Source of the DNA: Flavobacteriales bacterium
GTDB lineage: Bacteria; Bacteroidota; Bacteroidia; Flavobacteriales_D; CAJJDF01
NCBI GenBank assembly: GCA_020630395.1
Contig: JAHDBM010000022.1
Coordinates: 1-45,193 of the forward strand
Length of the DNA stretch: 45,193 bases
Direction: 5' to 3'
Both the position numbers and the translations under genes were made by a program. The notes beneath the pieces were generated by a model that worked only from the letters and a program-made list of their open reading frames with translations, had not been told where the DNA came from and made no database searches. This document shows, piece by piece, positions 9,925-18,541 of this stretch. Numbering within the stretch: the stretch's first letter is position 1; each line of letters opens with the position of its first letter.

Positions 9925-9951
9925 GATTTACACCTAAAAACTTTACTTTTG
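9918..9951 (+). promoter_or_regulatory. predicted Bacteroidota promoter for the DHH phosphoesterase gene
   Basis: A perfect -7 element TACTTTTG (9944-9951, consensus TAnnTTTG) lies 23 bases after a TTG (9918-9920). The -7 box ends only four bases before the ATG at 9956, so transcription from it would begin at or next to the start codon. Confidence 0.5.
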
Positions 9952-9955
9952 CTTT

Positions 9956-10984
9956 ATGATAAATCCAATCTTTGATAAAGAAACATTAAGTAACCTTGAG
10001 CAAACACTTAAGGAAGCAAATAACATAGTAATAATAAGTCATAAAAGTCCTGATGGAGATGCTGTTGGCTCGTCAATTGCTTTACAACAATATTTAGAAA
10101 AAAAAGGATTAGTATCCTCAGTAATACTTCCAGATAAGGCACCTTCTTTTTTAAATTGGATGAATGGTATTGATGATATTATAATATTTGATAAACAGAG
10201 GAAAGAAGTTATTGACAAATTATACCATGCTGATGTAATATTTACCTTAGATTTTAACGATCAATTAAGAGTAGGTAATGATATGGGAAAATACTTGATT
10301 AATAGTCCTGCTATTAAAATAATGATAGATCATCATCAAGCTCCCAAAGATTATGCAAACTATATGTTTTCAGATGTAAAATCATGTTCAACAGCCCAAT
10401 TAATTTATGAATATATTGAAGCCAATGATGATATTGAATTAATTGATATCCCAATTGCCGAGTCTATTTACACAGGAATTGTAACCGATTCAGGGTCTTT
10501 TAGATTTTCTTCAACAACTCCTAAAACTCATGAAATAGCCAGCAAATTATTAGAAAAAGGATTAGATCAAAGTCTTATTCATGAGTCTATATATGATGTA
10601 AATACTCAAGATAGATTAAACTTATTGGGATACACATTAAATGAAAAACTGGAAATATTAGAAGGTGGCACAGTAGCCATCATTAGTCTAACAAGGGATG
10701 AAATGTTAAAGTTTAATACTCAAAAAGGATATACAGAAGGGTTTGTAAATTATGCATTATCAATTTTAGGTGTTCAAATAGGTATTTTTGTTAAAGAAGA
10801 TGAACATTTAGTTAAATTATCTTTTAGATCTAAAAGAGATATTCCCGTTAATGAATTTGCTAAAACTTTTTTTGAAGGTGGTGGACACATAAATGCAGCA
10901 GGGGGGAGAAGTGATTTATCAGTATTGGAAACAATTGATAAAATAAAAAATCATATTGGTATTTTTGTTAAAGACAATGTATAA
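9956..10984 (+). CDS. nrnA: DHH-family phosphoesterase (NrnA-like oligoribonuclease / pAp phosphatase)
   Basis: Metal-dependent exonuclease that degrades very short oligonucleotides and may dephosphorylate 3'-phosphoadenosine 5'-phosphate. The 342 residues have a DHH domain with H29, D33 and D35 (SHKSPDGDAVGSS), D99 (TLDFND) and the DHH triad (D125, H126, H127), followed by a DHHA1 domain ending in GGGHINAAGG. Length fits NrnA. The gene for a GldI-like lipoprotein overlaps its 3' end by eight bases; I recall this pairing in Flavobacteriia. A promoter-like element almost touching the ATG suggests a leaderless transcript. Confidence 0.92.
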   Translation: MINPIFDKETLSNLEQTLKEANNIVIISHKSPDGDAVGSSIALQQYLEKKGLVSSVILPDKAPSFLNWMNGIDDIIIFDKQRKEVIDKLYHADVIFTLDFNDQLRVGNDMGKYLINSPAIKIMIDHHQAPKDYANYMFSDVKSCSTAQLIYEYIEANDDIELIDIPIAESIYTGIVTDSGSFRFSSTTPKTHEIASKLLEKGLDQSLIHESIYDVNTQDRLNLLGYTLNEKLEILEGGTVAIISLTRDEMLKFNTQKGYTEGFVNYALSILGVQIGIFVKEDEHLVKLSFRSKRDIPVNEFAKTFFEGGGHINAAGGRSDLSVLETIDKIKNHIGIFVKDNV

Positions 10985-11504
10985 GTTATTAATCATAGTA
11001 AAAGTGGGAATATTTTTTTTGATGCTTACATCATGTAATACTGATGTAGAGCAAGAAAAATATATAGATTTGCCGTCTCATAAAGAGTCATCCGATATGA
11101 ACAAGGCATGGGTGAAAGAAGAGCATGAGCTTATTAATAAGTTTGTCCAAAGAAATCAGTGGAATACTACTAAAACAGGTACAGGTTTACAATACTTTAT
11201 ATATAAACAAGGGAATGGAGAATTTGCTAAACCTGGAATGCAAGCAATGGTTCATTTTTCAATTACATTATTAGATGGGACTGAGTGCTATTCTACTTTA
11301 GATTCATCACCTGTATCGTTTAGAATTGAACGAGATCTTGTAGAATATGGATTACACGAAGGGATTACTAAAATGAAAGTAGGAGATAAAGCAAAACTTA
11401 TTATCCCATCATATCTTGCACATGGCTTAGCAGGTGATTTAAATAAAATACCTACCTTAGCAACAATAGTTTATGATATAAAACTCTTAGGAATTTCTGA
11501 ATAA
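10977..11504 (+). CDS. gldI: FKBP-type peptidyl-prolyl isomerase lipoprotein, GldI-like
   Basis: A 175-residue lipoprotein with an FKBP-type cis/trans prolyl isomerase domain. I start it at ATG 10977 because this places a lipobox (LTSC, lipid-modified C20) at the normal distance. The FKBP core runs from about residue 60: GLQYFIYKQGNG, GMQAMVHFSITLLDGTECYST and VGDKAKLIIPSYLAHGL. In Flavobacterium the equivalent gene gldI follows the DHH phosphoesterase and is needed for gliding and type IX secretion, so context supports the name. No other gld gene is in the window, and motility itself cannot be inferred. It overlaps nrnA by eight bases and is followed by a hairpin terminator. Confidence 0.8.
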   Translation: MYKLLIIVKVGIFFLMLTSCNTDVEQEKYIDLPSHKESSDMNKAWVKEEHELINKFVQRNQWNTTKTGTGLQYFIYKQGNGEFAKPGMQAMVHFSITLLDGTECYSTLDSSPVSFRIERDLVEYGLHEGITKMKVGDKAKLIIPSYLAHGLAGDLNKIPTLATIVYDIKLLGISE

Positions 11505-11512
11505 AAAAATAA

Positions 11513-11532
11513 CCCCAAAAATTAATTTGGGG
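11513..11532 (+). terminator. hairpin terminator after the gldI-like gene
   Basis: Perfect 7-bp stem CCCCAAA/TTTGGGG with a 6-base loop, eight bases after the stop codon. There is no strong T-run on the plus side; an A-run precedes it, so it would also look like a terminator on the minus strand. Confidence 0.65.
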
Positions 11533-11609
11533 CTAAAAGCAAATTTAGTAGAACAAATAAATTATTATTTATTTATATCGTAAATGTAAATCATTATTAA
11601 AGTAGCCGC

Positions 11610-11630
11610 AATACCCAAAAATGGGGTATT
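11610..11630 (+). promoter_or_regulatory. hairpin in the leader of the histidine kinase gene
   Basis: AATACCC and GGGTATT pair around a 7-base loop, 19 bases before the ATG at 11650. It could be an operator, a leader hairpin or a second terminator for the upstream operon. No T-run follows it, so simple termination is less likely. Confidence 0.4.
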
Positions 11631-11649
11631 TATATAGTTAACTGAAAAT

Positions 11650-13533
11650 ATGCGAATTAAGTTTAAATGTTTTTTTGTATTAACCCTTTTCATTGTTTTT
11701 TTTAATGAAAATAAGGCTCAGATAGTTGTTGATGACAGTTTTAATCACTCTTTATTTGGAAAAAAAATGGAGTGCTATAGAGATAGCACGTTTTTATTAG
11801 AGTTAAAAGATATTGTATCCATACAAGAAGATTTTAAAAAAGTAGAAGAAGATATATTTTCTGAGGCATTTAATGATGTGGCCTATTGGTTTAAAATAAA
11901 AGTAAAAAACACTTCAAAAAATGAATTGTTTATAATAGAATGTCAAAATCCTGATGTAAATCATATTGAAGTATTTCAAGTTAATGATTCTGGTAAGCTA
12001 TTTTCTTCTTTCACTAATGCAGGGGATTACTATCCGTTTAATGACAGACCTAAAAAATATGTAAATTTTGCTTTTCCTTTTTTTGCTCCTAAAGGGTCAG
12101 AAATGACTTATTACATTAGAACTTATTTTCATGGAGAGCCAGTAACACTTCCTTTATATTTATGGAACTTTAATAAGTTCTATGAAAATGCTAATGATAA
12201 AAGTTTTTTATTTGGAGGTTACTTTTTTATATTATTCACTGTAACCATTTTTATGTTTGTTACTTGGTTAATTGGTAAATCTAAAATGAATTTATATTAT
12301 AGTTTGTTTGTATTGTCACTATCCCTTTTTTTAATAGCACGAGTAGGGTATAGCTATCAATACTTTTATCCTAATTATCCATTCTTAAGAAATTTAGATC
12401 AACCAATATTTGCAGGTTTTTTATTTTATTTTTTTCTGTTGTTTTCTATGCAATATTTACAGTTAAAACAGCAATTGCCTCTTTGGTATAAGTTATTTAG
12501 ATGGTTATCTATTTTTATTGTGATTCAAATTTTATCGGTACCTCTTTTTATGCATGATATTTTACCAATGGAGCCATTTCAATTTTCTTATTTAGTGACC
12601 TTAATATTATCATCAATAGCAGTTTTAATGGTATCATTATACTTATCTATTAAAATTAAAAATAAGCGCTTTTATATCTTTTTTATAGCTTACTTGTTTG
12701 AGTTAATAGGTTTTATTTACCATTTTTTTAATGTATTTGATATTATAGATATTACGTTATTTGGAAGATATTTTATGTATTATGCAGTTTTGTTAGAGTT
12801 GATTATTTTTTCAATTTATTTAACGTATCAATTAATAGCCATAAGAAGAGATAATCTATATATGAGTCTTGAATTAAATAAACAAAAACAACAAGCATTG
12901 GTAGGAATAATGTTAGGGGAACAGAGTGAAAGAAAAAGACTGTCTCATGAATTACATGATGGTTTAGGACTCATGTTAAGTACAATAAAAGCTAGATTGT
13001 CTAATATTACCATTAATGATCAAATAGAAAGTGAAAAATTAAATCATATTATTACCGAAGTAGATCATGCATGTAATGATATTCGGATAATGTCACATAA
13101 TTTATCTCCTTATAAAATTGAAGAAGAAGGATTAAAATCGGTTTTAGAATCATTGTTTTATCAATTAAACTCTACTTATAATATTCAGTTTAAATTAAAC
13201 TATAATTTAAAAGAACAAGATAAATTACCCTCGATATTAGAATCTAATATTTACAGAGGTATTCAAGAACTTGTTCAAAACATTATAAAACACTCATTGG
13301 CAAATAAGGCATCATTAATTATTGAAAAGGATAATGAAGAGTTTTATTATATACAAATGAAAGATAATGGTGTTGGCTTTAATCCAGCAGATAAGAAAAA
13401 TTGGGGTATTGGATTAGCTAATGTGAAAAGAAGAGTAAAATACTTTGGAGGTACTTTTGAAATAAACTCTAAACCCAATAGAGGAACACTAATAACAGTT
13501 AAGTTCAAACTACATGATGATCCTTTATTATAG
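11650..13533 (+). CDS. 7TM-type sensor histidine kinase (HisKA_3 / LytTR-NarL class partner unknown)
   Basis: Membrane sensor kinase of 627 residues. A signal peptide (ending NKAQ, about residue 24) is followed by a periplasmic 7TMR-DISM extracellular domain (about 25-165), seven hydrophobic helices (about 180-400), a short coiled coil, a HisKA_3 dimerisation domain with SHELHDG (phospho-acceptor probably H436) and a HATPase_c domain (N box ELVQNIIKHS, G1 DNGVGF, G2 GIGLANVKRR). HisKA_3 kinases usually partner NarL/LuxR-type regulators, but none lies beside it, so it is an orphan here. DISM extracellular domains are thought to bind carbohydrates or other small ligands; the ligand is unknown. 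It converges on lptD with 16 bases between the stops. Confidence 0.93.
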   Translation: MRIKFKCFFVLTLFIVFFNENKAQIVVDDSFNHSLFGKKMECYRDSTFLLELKDIVSIQEDFKKVEEDIFSEAFNDVAYWFKIKVKNTSKNELFIIECQNPDVNHIEVFQVNDSGKLFSSFTNAGDYYPFNDRPKKYVNFAFPFFAPKGSEMTYYIRTYFHGEPVTLPLYLWNFNKFYENANDKSFLFGGYFFILFTVTIFMFVTWLIGKSKMNLYYSLFVLSLSLFLIARVGYSYQYFYPNYPFLRNLDQPIFAGFLFYFFLLFSMQYLQLKQQLPLWYKLFRWLSIFIVIQILSVPLFMHDILPMEPFQFSYLVTLILSSIAVLMVSLYLSIKIKNKRFYIFFIAYLFELIGFIYHFFNVFDIIDITLFGRYFMYYAVLLELIIFSIYLTYQLIAIRRDNLYMSLELNKQKQQALVGIMLGEQSERKRLSHELHDGLGLMLSTIKARLSNITINDQIESEKLNHIITEVDHACNDIRIMSHNLSPYKIEEEGLKSVLESLFYQLNSTYNIQFKLNYNLKEQDKLPSILESNIYRGIQELVQNIIKHSLANKASLIIEKDNEEFYYIQMKDNGVGFNPADKKNWGIGLANVKRRVKYFGGTFEINSKPNRGTLITVKFKLHDDPLL

Positions 13534-13549
13534 AAAAAATCAGTTTATA

Positions 13550-16207
13550 TCATTGGATTTGGTTATCAAACCAAGCACGTTTTCTATTTAGTTTTAAATC
13601 CTTTAATACAGATGACTTTACATTTATTTGGAAGTTATAACTCTGTTGTGGACCAAAAGGTATCCAGTTAAACGACATTTCCCAACAATGTAAGTTCCTG
13701 TAAATGTTTATAGCTGTATATGATAATTTCTTTTCTGTTATATCTACATTCATCCAGATACCTACTTTCCAGTTTTTTGTAAGGTTAACATCACCAGTAA
13801 AATCAATAGTTTGTTTAATTGTTGCAGAGTCAAGAATTTCGTTTTTATCAGTAAGATTATTGTATATGAGGTAATATCTTCTGCTATAATTTATATTGTA
13901 AGCAAAAGATGCATTCCAAGGGATATCAAAATCAACAAATCCATCAGGATTATTTTTGATAGCTTCAAGTTCAGGATTTACATTCTCGTTTTTATCTGCT
14001 TCATTTTCTACTTTTTGCTTGAATTTATCAGCATTAAGGTTAAAATTTAATGCAAGGTTAGCATTCGTAATCCTTCCTAGCTTACCAGTATTATCATATA
14101 ATGACTGATTTAATTGTGTAATTACACCATTAACAGTATCAAAATAATAGGGGTTTAAAGTGGCGTTACCATTAATGCTAAATAGTTTAAACAAGGTGGT
14201 TCTAGCATTCATAGTAATATTTGAAAACTTAAGAGAATCTTTAAAAATATCATAAGAACCAATAACCGAGAAATTATCTAACAATGAGTATTTTTTTGAA
14301 ACAAAACCCGTGTCAGATTTTTGATTCATTTTCATTTCAATATTGTTAACTAAACTTAAGTTAATTCTGCCTGATTCATTAGTTGGTGGCGGACCGTAAA
14401 CTCCTAAATCAAGAGGTGAATATGAACCAGCTGTACCATTAGCGCCATAGAATCCAAAAACTCTAGAGTCAAAACTCGGATTATACGATAAACTTAAAGA
14501 TGGTGTAAGAACATGTCGAATTTGAGTTTTTCGATAAGTTTGTAAAAACTTAGCAAAACCAAAATATCCATAAACTTTAGTAGTTAATTGAGCACTGGCA
14601 CTATAATTATGTGCTCTTTGCCAATTAGAAGGGCCTTTTAAGGTGTCTGATATAACTTCTCCTAGTGTGTTATCGAATGTTTTATTTAATTTCTGTAAAT
14701 ACCATCTTTCAGTAAATCGAACGCTTGGGTTAAATGTTACTTTTTGATTTAAAATTTTAAAAGAAGTACCCGAACTAAAGTTATGTTGTATACCATTTCT
14801 CATTTGAGAAGTTAAGTATGGAGTGTTGTTTAATGCTATTGTACTATCTGCAACAGATAAAGTGTTCTTAAACTGAGAGTTCCAAGTTAACCATATCTTA
14901 GATAATTCTTTTTTTAATCCTTTTTGCTTAACGGATTGTTTAGTCAAAAATTCTAATGGATTTATTCTATTCATATTCCAGTTTATATCTGGAAGGGTTA
15001 GCGTTACAATTTTTGTTTGTGTATTTTGATTATGATTCGCATTAATATTCAAAGAAAAAGGAGTGTTGGGAATTGTTTTTCGATACTGTATTGAAGAAGC
15101 AAAGGTGTTAGTTAAGAATTGCTCTCCAGTAGCGCTAAAACTTTCTTGGAAATTATTAATGGAGCTTACATTAACATTGGCAGAGAAACTAGAATAAGGT
15201 CTAGCTTTGTTGTCTTGCCTATGTGTCCATCTAAGAGCAAAATTATTAGATTTACTAAAGTTGTTAAGATCTTTATGACCAGATTTATTAAGTTGATAAC
15301 TAAAATTTAAGTTCCCATCATACTGATAAATGCTTTTATATCTACTAATTGCTTTAACTCCCCAATTACCTCTGGTGTATATGCTTCCAAGTAGTTGAAG
15401 GTCAGCTATAGCTTCTCCATTGCTGTCTAAGAAAGGGATATAATATCCACCATCTAAAAAGCCATTTCCAAACCTTACTGAATTATCATAAGTTGGTATG
15501 ATGATACCAGCACCTTTTCTTTGTTTATTTGGAAAAAAACCAAATGGTAGAGCAAGTGGAGTAGGCACATCATTAACATACATCATTAATGGACCAGCAA
15601 TAATCTTATCATTTTGTTTTACGATTGCTTTTGATATGTTAAAATAGTAATGAGGATGATCTAACTCACAAGTAGAGTATTTAGCATTTTTCATGTGTTG
15701 CTCAGTAGCAGAATGACTTTTAACAGTGTCTCCCTGTAAATAACCTTCATCTTGTTTTGTTTTAGCTCCAACAACTAACCCCTTTTTGGTGTCGAAATTA
15801 TAATCCATTAAGTCGGCAGTGAAATTCTGATCTCCTTCAGTGAAATTTGGTAATTCTATTTCTTTTCCAGCACTATCCTTTACAGGTCTCGCTCTTACTG
15901 TCTTGGTTTTAAAGCTCATTTCGATAAAACCGGCTTTTAGTTCAATATCTTCATATTTTACAAAAGCTTTTCCATATAGGTATACTTTTTGATTAGGTAT
16001 ATCAAAACGAATGGAATCTTCTGCGTTATATTCAACATTTGCATCAATAAAGCCTCCAGTTTCTATAGTAACTGTAGAATCTTTAATGGTGTCGGTTTGA
16101 GAAAATGATGGTATAGCTGAAATGGACAACATTATTAACAACAAAACGCTAATAAGTATGAAACGACTTAATAAAATAGACCCTTGTATAATATTACTTT
16201 TGTTCAA
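13550..16207 (-). CDS. lptD: LPS assembly outer membrane protein LptD
   Basis: Outer-membrane beta-barrel that inserts lipopolysaccharide into the outer leaflet. The 885-residue protein has a signal peptide, an OstA-type N-terminal domain (about 50-200: QKVYLYGKAFVKYEDIELKAG) and a long barrel domain starting near VPTPLALPFGFFPNKQRKGAG, a hallmark of Bacteroidota LptD. I place the start at TTG 16207: it gives a normal-length signal peptide and lies just downstream of a good promoter (16229-16261), whereas the longest frame (TTG 16270) would start upstream of that promoter and inside the amidase leader. The only nearby ATG lies inside the signal peptide. It is divergent from the amidase gene. 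Confidence 0.9.
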   Translation of the reverse strand: MNKSNIIQGSILLSRFILISVLLLIMLSISAIPSFSQTDTIKDSTVTIETGGFIDANVEYNAEDSIRFDIPNQKVYLYGKAFVKYEDIELKAGFIEMSFKTKTVRARPVKDSAGKEIELPNFTEGDQNFTADLMDYNFDTKKGLVVGAKTKQDEGYLQGDTVKSHSATEQHMKNAKYSTCELDHPHYYFNISKAIVKQNDKIIAGPLMMYVNDVPTPLALPFGFFPNKQRKGAGIIIPTYDNSVRFGNGFLDGGYYIPFLDSNGEAIADLQLLGSIYTRGNWGVKAISRYKSIYQYDGNLNFSYQLNKSGHKDLNNFSKSNNFALRWTHRQDNKARPYSSFSANVNVSSINNFQESFSATGEQFLTNTFASSIQYRKTIPNTPFSLNINANHNQNTQTKIVTLTLPDINWNMNRINPLEFLTKQSVKQKGLKKELSKIWLTWNSQFKNTLSVADSTIALNNTPYLTSQMRNGIQHNFSSGTSFKILNQKVTFNPSVRFTERWYLQKLNKTFDNTLGEVISDTLKGPSNWQRAHNYSASAQLTTKVYGYFGFAKFLQTYRKTQIRHVLTPSLSLSYNPSFDSRVFGFYGANGTAGSYSPLDLGVYGPPPTNESGRINLSLVNNIEMKMNQKSDTGFVSKKYSLLDNFSVIGSYDIFKDSLKFSNITMNARTTLFKLFSINGNATLNPYYFDTVNGVITQLNQSLYDNTGKLGRITNANLALNFNLNADKFKQKVENEADKNENVNPELEAIKNNPDGFVDFDIPWNASFAYNINYSRRYYLIYNNLTDKNEILDSATIKQTIDFTGDVNLTKNWKVGIWMNVDITEKKLSYTAINIYRNLHCWEMSFNWIPFGPQQSYNFQINVKSSVLKDLKLNRKRAWFDNQIQ

Positions 16208-16222
16208 CCGTATAATTGATAG

Positions 16223-16254
16223 TTGGCACAAAGCTAAATTAAAATCTATGTTTT
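16223..16254 (+). promoter_or_regulatory. possible amidase promoter overlapping the lptD promoter
   Basis: TTG (16223-16225), 21 bases, then TATGTTTT (16247-16254), one mismatch from TAnnTTTG. It would read toward the amidase ATG at 16278 and overlaps the lptD promoter on the opposite strand. Confidence 0.4.
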
Positions 16255-16261
16255 TAACAAA
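16229..16261 (-). promoter_or_regulatory. predicted lptD promoter
   Basis: Read on the minus strand: TTTG (16261-16258), 21 bases, then TAGCTTTG (16236-16229), a perfect TAnnTTTG. The start TTG at 16207 follows about 20 bases later. This match is the main reason for choosing that start. Confidence 0.6.
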
Positions 16262-16277
16262 TTTTGGCAATATAAGG

Positions 16278-17363
16278 ATGATCTTTTACGCAAAACGTAA
16301 TCTATTAGGATTTCTTGTGTGTATATCAATTTTATTTTTTTCTAGTATACAAGCACAAACTTCTGGTTGTAAAACTGTGGTTATAGATCCTGGTCATGGA
16401 GGTAAAGATCCTGGGTGTTCGGGGTCAAAGAGTAAAGAGAAAACAGTTGCTTTAGGTATTGCGCTTAAACTTGGCAAAATGATCCAAGACAATTATAAAG
16501 ATGTTAAGGTCATTTACACAAGGGACACAGATAAATTTGTAGAATTAGACGAACGAGCTAAGATAGCCAATAGAAATAAAGCAGATTTATTTATTTGTAT
16601 TCATGCTAACGCGAATAATAGTAGTTCACCGCATGGAGCAGAAACTTATGTGTTAGGACTTCATAAAACTGCCGATCAAAAAGAAATTGCTAATCGTGAG
16701 AATGCAGTAATAGAATTAGAAAGTAATAGTGAAAAATATAAAGATATTACTCCTGACAAAATTATTGGAAGAGCTATGCAATTAAGTGTATACCTTAATC
16801 AAAGTATTTTATTCGCAAGTAATATTCAAAAAGAGTTTAAAAAATTAGGACGAACAGATAGAGGAGTTAAACAAGCTGGATTTGTTGTGCTATACAAAAC
16901 AACCATGCCAAGTGTGTTAATAGAGTCTGGTTTTTTATCCAATGCAAGTGACCAAGCTTTTTTAATGAAAGCTGAAAACCAGAAGAAAATGGCTGGAGCA
17001 ATATTTAATGCATTTAAAAAATATAAAGAAGAAAGAGATAAAGTAGCAACTGCAATTAAAAAAGAAGCTGAAGATAAAGTTGTAGAAGAAGTGAAAAAAG
17101 AAGTGATATTTAAAACTCAAATAGCATCTTCTAGTAAATCTATAGAGACAAAGTCTTTTAATTTTAAAGGATTAACAGATGTAGAGCGAAAAAAAGTAAA
17201 TAAATATTACCGTTATTATTATGGTAAAACAACTTCGTATAAAGAAATTAAAAAGAAGTTGAAAATAGCTCAAAATAAGGGATATAATGATGCATTTATT
17301 ATCGCTTTTTCCGAAGGAAAACGCATTAGTTTGAAAAAAGCTATTAATTTAGCAGAGAATTAA
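16278..17363 (+). CDS. N-acetylmuramoyl-L-alanine amidase with SPOR-like tail
   Basis: Zinc-dependent Amidase_3 enzyme that cleaves the amide between MurNAc and the stem peptide, in the periplasm. From ATG 16278 the protein has 361 residues: signal peptide ending SIQAQ (about 27), a catalytic domain with VVIDPGHGGKDPG (zinc His), FICIHANAN (second His) and VLIESGFLSNASD (catalytic Glu), a lysine/glutamate-rich linker, and a C-terminal segment (NKGYNDAFIIAFSEGKRIS) that resembles the second half of a SPOR domain and may bind denuded septal glycan. The open frame extends 52 codons further upstream, but ATG 16278 has AAGG in front and gives the proper signal peptide. It is paired with the MlaD-like gene, a common Bacteroidota arrangement. 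Confidence 0.94.
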   Translation: MIFYAKRNLLGFLVCISILFFSSIQAQTSGCKTVVIDPGHGGKDPGCSGSKSKEKTVALGIALKLGKMIQDNYKDVKVIYTRDTDKFVELDERAKIANRNKADLFICIHANANNSSSPHGAETYVLGLHKTADQKEIANRENAVIELESNSEKYKDITPDKIIGRAMQLSVYLNQSILFASNIQKEFKKLGRTDRGVKQAGFVVLYKTTMPSVLIESGFLSNASDQAFLMKAENQKKMAGAIFNAFKKYKEERDKVATAIKKEAEDKVVEEVKKEVIFKTQIASSSKSIETKSFNFKGLTDVERKKVNKYYRYYYGKTTSYKEIKKKLKIAQNKGYNDAFIIAFSEGKRISLKKAINLAEN

Positions 17364-17380
17364 CTCAATATTATAATAAG

Positions 17381-18439
17381 TTGAAAGGAAAGAAGGAAAT
17401 AGTTATTGGTGTAACCATTATCATAGCAGTGCTATTATTAATATTTGGAATTAATTATTTAAAAGGTATTAATTTTTTTAATAGCAATAGATCATTAGTT
17501 GTAATGTATGATGATGTTCAAACACTAGTGCCGGGTTCTTTAATTAAGTATAAAGGACAACAAGTTGGTGTAGTAGAGGATATATATATTGAGCCAACTT
17601 CTCAAGAAAAATTAATAACGATATTAAATATTGCTGATCCCGATTTAAGAATACCTCACGACAGTAAGGCAAAATTAGTTCCCGAAGCACTTGGAACAAG
17701 TTATATTGAATTAATTTTAGGTCATGATACGCTTAAATTGCCTAATGGAGAATTTAAAGTTTTGCCTAGTAAAGGCCCTTTTTTACAACCAAAAGATACT
17801 ATTACTGCCGATTATAAATTCGGATTAACAGAAATGCTTACATCAAAAGTAGCTCCGGTAGAGGTAAAAGTAAATTCTGTTCTTGGTCGTGTAGATGATC
17901 TATTAGCAAGTGTAGAAAAAGTAGTTGGTAAAGATGGTAAGGAGTTGTCTTCCATTATGTATTCATTAAAAACTTCTTTAAATACATTAAGTAGTACAGT
18001 TTCTGATGCAGATAATTTAATTAAAGCTAATTCACAAACGATTACCAATACGCTTAAAAATGTTGAATCAGTTACTCGTAACCTAAAAAAGAGTAATGAA
18101 AAAGTAACTAAATTAATTGCAAATTTCACAGATTTATCTGATACATTAAAGAATACGGACATAACGGGTACTGTTAAAGAAGCTAAAGAGGCATTAGCAG
18201 GGGTGTCTAAAATGATGGACGAAATTAACAATGGAGACGGTTCAGCACATCAATTAATCTATAACGATAGCCTTATAAATAATGTAAATGGGATGATTCA
18301 AGAGGCTCAAACATTAGTAGAGAATATTAAGGCACATCCTAATAGGTATTTACAGTTTGCTGTATTCGGAAGTAAAGATAAGGGAGTTAAATTAGATTCT
18401 CGTGAAGAGAAAAAATTAAAGCAAATGCTTAAAAATTAG
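17381..18439 (+). CDS. MlaD/MCE-family lipid-transport protein
   Basis: Membrane-anchored substrate-binding component of an Mla-type phospholipid transport system. The 352 residues have one N-terminal transmembrane helix (about 7-25), an MCE domain (about 35-115, with VPGSLIKYKGQQVGVVEDI) and a long helical, Ser/Asn/Thr/Lys-rich tail predicted to form a coiled coil across the periplasm. The start is TTG, 17 bases after the amidase stop; the next in-frame ATG would remove the membrane anchor. The permease (MlaE) and ATPase (MlaF) genes are not in this window. A 17-base palindrome lies right after its stop. Confidence 0.9.
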   Translation: MKGKKEIVIGVTIIIAVLLLIFGINYLKGINFFNSNRSLVVMYDDVQTLVPGSLIKYKGQQVGVVEDIYIEPTSQEKLITILNIADPDLRIPHDSKAKLVPEALGTSYIELILGHDTLKLPNGEFKVLPSKGPFLQPKDTITADYKFGLTEMLTSKVAPVEVKVNSVLGRVDDLLASVEKVVGKDGKELSSIMYSLKTSLNTLSSTVSDADNLIKANSQTITNTLKNVESVTRNLKKSNEKVTKLIANFTDLSDTLKNTDITGTVKEAKEALAGVSKMMDEINNGDGSAHQLIYNDSLINNVNGMIQEAQTLVENIKAHPNRYLQFAVFGSKDKGVKLDSREEKKLKQMLKN

Positions 18440-18441
18440 TT

Positions 18442-18458
18442 TTTAGAATAATTCTAAA
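18442..18458. promoter_or_regulatory. 17-base palindrome between mlaD and the Fe-S operon
   Basis: TTTAGAAT-A-ATTCTAAA is a perfect palindrome around one base, two bases after the mlaD stop and about 85 bases before the Fe-S operon. It is too tight to form an RNA loop, so a dimeric-repressor operator is possible. I found no convincing promoter match nearby, so this is weak. Confidence 0.3.
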
Positions 18459-18541
18459 TAAAATTTGAAAACGATCTATAACCTTAATTAATTTCATTAA
18501 ACACATAGTTTTTACGAAATTCGAATAGTAATTTTTATTAT

